This document shows positions 5,736 to 7,457 of a stretch of 7,457 bases of DNA, piece after piece. Both the position numbers and the translations under genes were made by a program. Numbering within the stretch: position 1 is the first letter of the stretch; every line of letters starts with the position of its first letter. This DNA is from an uncultured Lachnospiraceae bacterium (GTDB lineage Bacteria > Bacillota > Clostridia > Lachnospirales > Lachnospiraceae). The notes beneath the pieces are model-generated. The model was not told the DNA's origin and ran no database searches. It worked only from the letters and a program-made list of their open reading frames with translations. The stretch spans positions 1 through 7,457 of the forward strand of contig CAMWWJ010000162.1 in the NCBI GenBank assembly GCA_947177925.1, written 5' to 3'.

Positions 5736-7034
5736 ATGAGCTTTATAAAAAGAGCAGGTCTGTACTGTTTCAGACAACAGTTTAAGACAGTTATACTATT
5801 TCTGGTGTTGGCGCTTATAGCGACTTTTATGCTTACGGGCATTGCCGTTCGTGACGCAGCTAAGGGTGCGACAGCAGATGTTCAGACAGCTATTGGTGGA
5901 AAAATTCTGCTTGACCTTGACCCGGACAGACATACAGACAGTCAGCAAAACCAATGGGGAACGGTTTACAGTTATAACGGAGACTTAATTACACAGGAAA
6001 TTGTAGACGCAATCGGAAAGGTTGAGGGCGTTGTGGACTACAATTCCGAGGACACAGCGAGTTATTATGGTGCAGGAGTTGATTTCAAATATCTGCCCGC
6101 TGCCCTTGGTTTGAGCTATACACAGTATGGAGAAGCATCAAGTTATACTGCAACATTATCCTCCGAAAAATGCTCCAAATTCCAAAACGGTAAATACGAA
6201 TTAGTGGATGGCAGGCATATTACGCCAGATGATAAACACGCTTGTTTGATTTCAAAGGAGCTTGCCGACTATAATAAACTGTCTGTTGGCGATAAGATTA
6301 AGATGTACTCTCTGGATTCGGACGCTATATCAGAATTTGAAATCGTAGGGATTTTTGACGGCACAGAGGGTACTTCGGGGAACGCTTTAACCGTGGATGA
6401 AATTCCCGCCAACTGCGGCTATATCGATTATGCAACGATGTTTGAACTATTTAAAAAGGAATTGAATGGATACCAGCAGTTGACTATCTATGTGGAAGAC
6501 CCTGTTAGTGTTCAAAATGTCTATGACAAAATCGCTACTTTGCCGGAGCTAAAAGGCAAAACTTTGAAGCTCAGCATTGATACCGATGAGTACGATGTTG
6601 TTTCTACACCTTTAGAGTCCCTGCAGCAACTGGTAAATACAACAATTATTATTATTTCAGTTGTCAGTGTTTTGATTCTGACCCTGCTTCTGACAATCTG
6701 GATTCGGGGACGCAAAAAGGAAATCGGGATTTTGCTTTCCATTGGCAAGAGTAAGGTAAATATCATTTTGCAAATCTTTACAGAAACTATTGTTGTAGCT
6801 GTTATTTCGTTTGCATCCTCTATACCGTTCAGCAATTTGATAGCGGAAAAAGCAGGAGTGTTTTTAGTATCCAGAGTTACTACGGGAACAGCAAATCTCA
6901 ATGTACAAATTGACGCAGCTTATCTGCTCCCCTTATATTTGATTGGCATTTTACTGATTGCGATAGCGGTTGTTGCTTCATCGTGGACTGTTGTTCGTTC
7001 AAAGCCGAAAGATATTCTTACAAAAATGAGTTAA
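5736..7034 (+). CDS. ABC transporter permease, FtsX/MacB type (second of a pair; Vex-like)
   Basis: A 432-residue paralogue of the preceding permease and probably its heterodimer partner. TM1 is at 17-37 after the basic start FRQQFKT. The extracellular domain spans about 38-298. TM2 is at 300-321, followed by the cytoplasmic coupling segment IRGRKKEIGILLSIGKSK (323-340), a closer match to the family pattern than in the first permease. TM3 lies at about 343-367 and TM4 at about 397-419, before RSKPKDILTK. The block VDGRHITPDDKHACLIS...LSVGD (158-186) aligns with the first permease, while much of the rest of the extracellular domain differs, which suggests the two halves contact different things. 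AGGAGGG lies seven bases before the ATG, 29 bp after the previous stop. Its own stop codon overlaps the ribosome binding site of the ATPase gene, indicating one operon and coupled translation. Confidence 0.9.
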   Translation: MSFIKRAGLYCFRQQFKTVILFLVLALIATFMLTGIAVRDAAKGATADVQTAIGGKILLDLDPDRHTDSQQNQWGTVYSYNGDLITQEIVDAIGKVEGVVDYNSEDTASYYGAGVDFKYLPAALGLSYTQYGEASSYTATLSSEKCSKFQNGKYELVDGRHITPDDKHACLISKELADYNKLSVGDKIKMYSLDSDAISEFEIVGIFDGTEGTSGNALTVDEIPANCGYIDYATMFELFKKELNGYQQLTIYVEDPVSVQNVYDKIATLPELKGKTLKLSIDTDEYDVVSTPLESLQQLVNTTIIIISVVSVLILTLLLTIWIRGRKKEIGILLSIGKSKVNIILQIFTETIVVAVISFASSIPFSNLIAEKAGVFLVSRVTTGTANLNVQIDAAYLLPLYLIGILLIAIAVVASSWTVVRSKPKDILTKMS

Positions 7035-7047
7035 GGAGGAAAACTAT

Positions 7048-7457
7048 ATGAGTATCATTGAAACTTGTAATGTTAAATATTCCTATGATGGAAATAGAAC
7101 GGTTCTTAAAAATATATCTACCGATTTTGAGGTGGGGAAAATTTATGCAATCCTCGGTCCGAGTGGATGCGGAAAAACAACCTTGCTCTCCCTGCTTGGT
7201 GGATTGGACAGTCCGTCTGACGGGCAGGTACTGTTTCAAGGAGAGGATATTGAGAAAAAAGGACTTGCGTGGCATCGTAAAAATAATGTAGCTTTCATTT
7301 TTCAAAGCTATAATCTGATTGATTATATGACGCCTGCCGAGAATGTGGCTTTGACTTCTAAACTGCCGCCTTTGCCTATCTTGGAGCGTTTGGTGCTTAC
7401 GAAGGAGGAAGCAAAACGCAAGGTTTTGAAGCTTTCCGGCGGACAGCAGCAGATAGT
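7048..7457 (+). CDS. ABC transporter ATPase (MacB/LolD/Vex2-like), 3' end cut off by the window edge
   Basis: The cytoplasmic ATP-hydrolysing subunit that should energise the two permeases. The frame is open from ATG 7048 to the window end, 136 full codons plus two bases, out of about 210-225 expected. Visible: A-loop Tyr13 (YSYDG), Walker A GPSGCGKTT at 37-45, Q-loop Gln86 in FIFQSYNL, then ENVAL and the signature LSGGQ at 129-133. Walker B, the D-loop and the switch histidine lie beyond the edge. AAGGAGGA seven bases upstream sets the start and overlaps the stop of the second permease. The stretch between ENV and the signature is only about 30 residues, shorter than in LolD/MacB proteins. 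Right after the signature the sequence reads QQQIV where QQQRV is the rule, so the invariant arginine is missing. Whether this is real variation or an end-of-read error cannot be told here. Confidence 0.9.
   Translation, partial: MSIIETCNVKYSYDGNRTVLKNISTDFEVGKIYAILGPSGCGKTTLLSLLGGLDSPSDGQVLFQGEDIEKKGLAWHRKNNVAFIFQSYNLIDYMTPAENVALTSKLPPLPILERLVLTKEEAKRKVLKLSGGQQQI

Noticed and set aside
2185..7457. Bce/Sal-type antibiotic-peptide resistance module
   Set aside because: Bce-type permeases have ten membrane segments in one protein and their kinases lack a large extracellular loop; here there are two four-segment permeases and a kinase with a loop of about 95 residues.

Overview
The window looks like chromosomal DNA of a gut-type Firmicute, probably Clostridia/Lachnospiraceae. 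This rests on strong AGGAGG-type ribosome binding sites, TATAAT promoters, a TTG start, and protein families and wording typical of that group; no marker gene fixes the taxonomy. Two genes run off the ends: a folC homologue at the left edge and an ABC-transporter ATPase at the right edge.

Left part (1-1862) holds three housekeeping or orphan genes. folC (folylpolyglutamate/dihydrofolate synthase) is on the minus strand and lacks its C-terminal part. A small four-helix membrane protein of the CmpB-like 'putative ABC transporter permease' family diverges from it with only 36 bp between the start codons. A small bacterial PH-domain protein on the minus strand converges on the membrane protein, with a perfect 10-bp inverted repeat between their ends. 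Hand-counted sample lines in folC are about 57-58% GC.

Between 1863 and 2184 is a promoter-rich gap of about 320 bp. It holds a minus-strand promoter for the PH-domain gene and up to three plus-strand promoters reading into the next block.

Right part (2185-7457) is an AT-richer block (sampled lines about 35-38% GC) forming one signalling and transport unit. It has an OmpR/PhoB-type response regulator and an overlapping VncS-like sensor histidine kinase, closed by a strong intrinsic terminator. After that comes a second operon encoding two paralogous FtsX/MacB-type permeases and their ATPase. The arrangement resembles VncRS-Vex-type two-component/ABC exporter loci, although the gene order differs.

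The most informative signal is regulatory. Direct repeats with the core ATCAAA, spaced exactly 11 bp apart, lie upstream of both the regulator operon and the transporter operon. In both promoters the last repeat begins exactly 12 bp before the -10 box, in place of a -35 element. This is what a phosphorylated OmpR-family activator bound to direct repeats would need, and it predicts that the regulator activates its own operon and the exporter genes. I see no nuclease, CRISPR array, transposase or tRNA, and nothing that clearly amounts to a new class of system; the locus is best read as a self-regulating sensor/exporter cassette with an unknown substrate.
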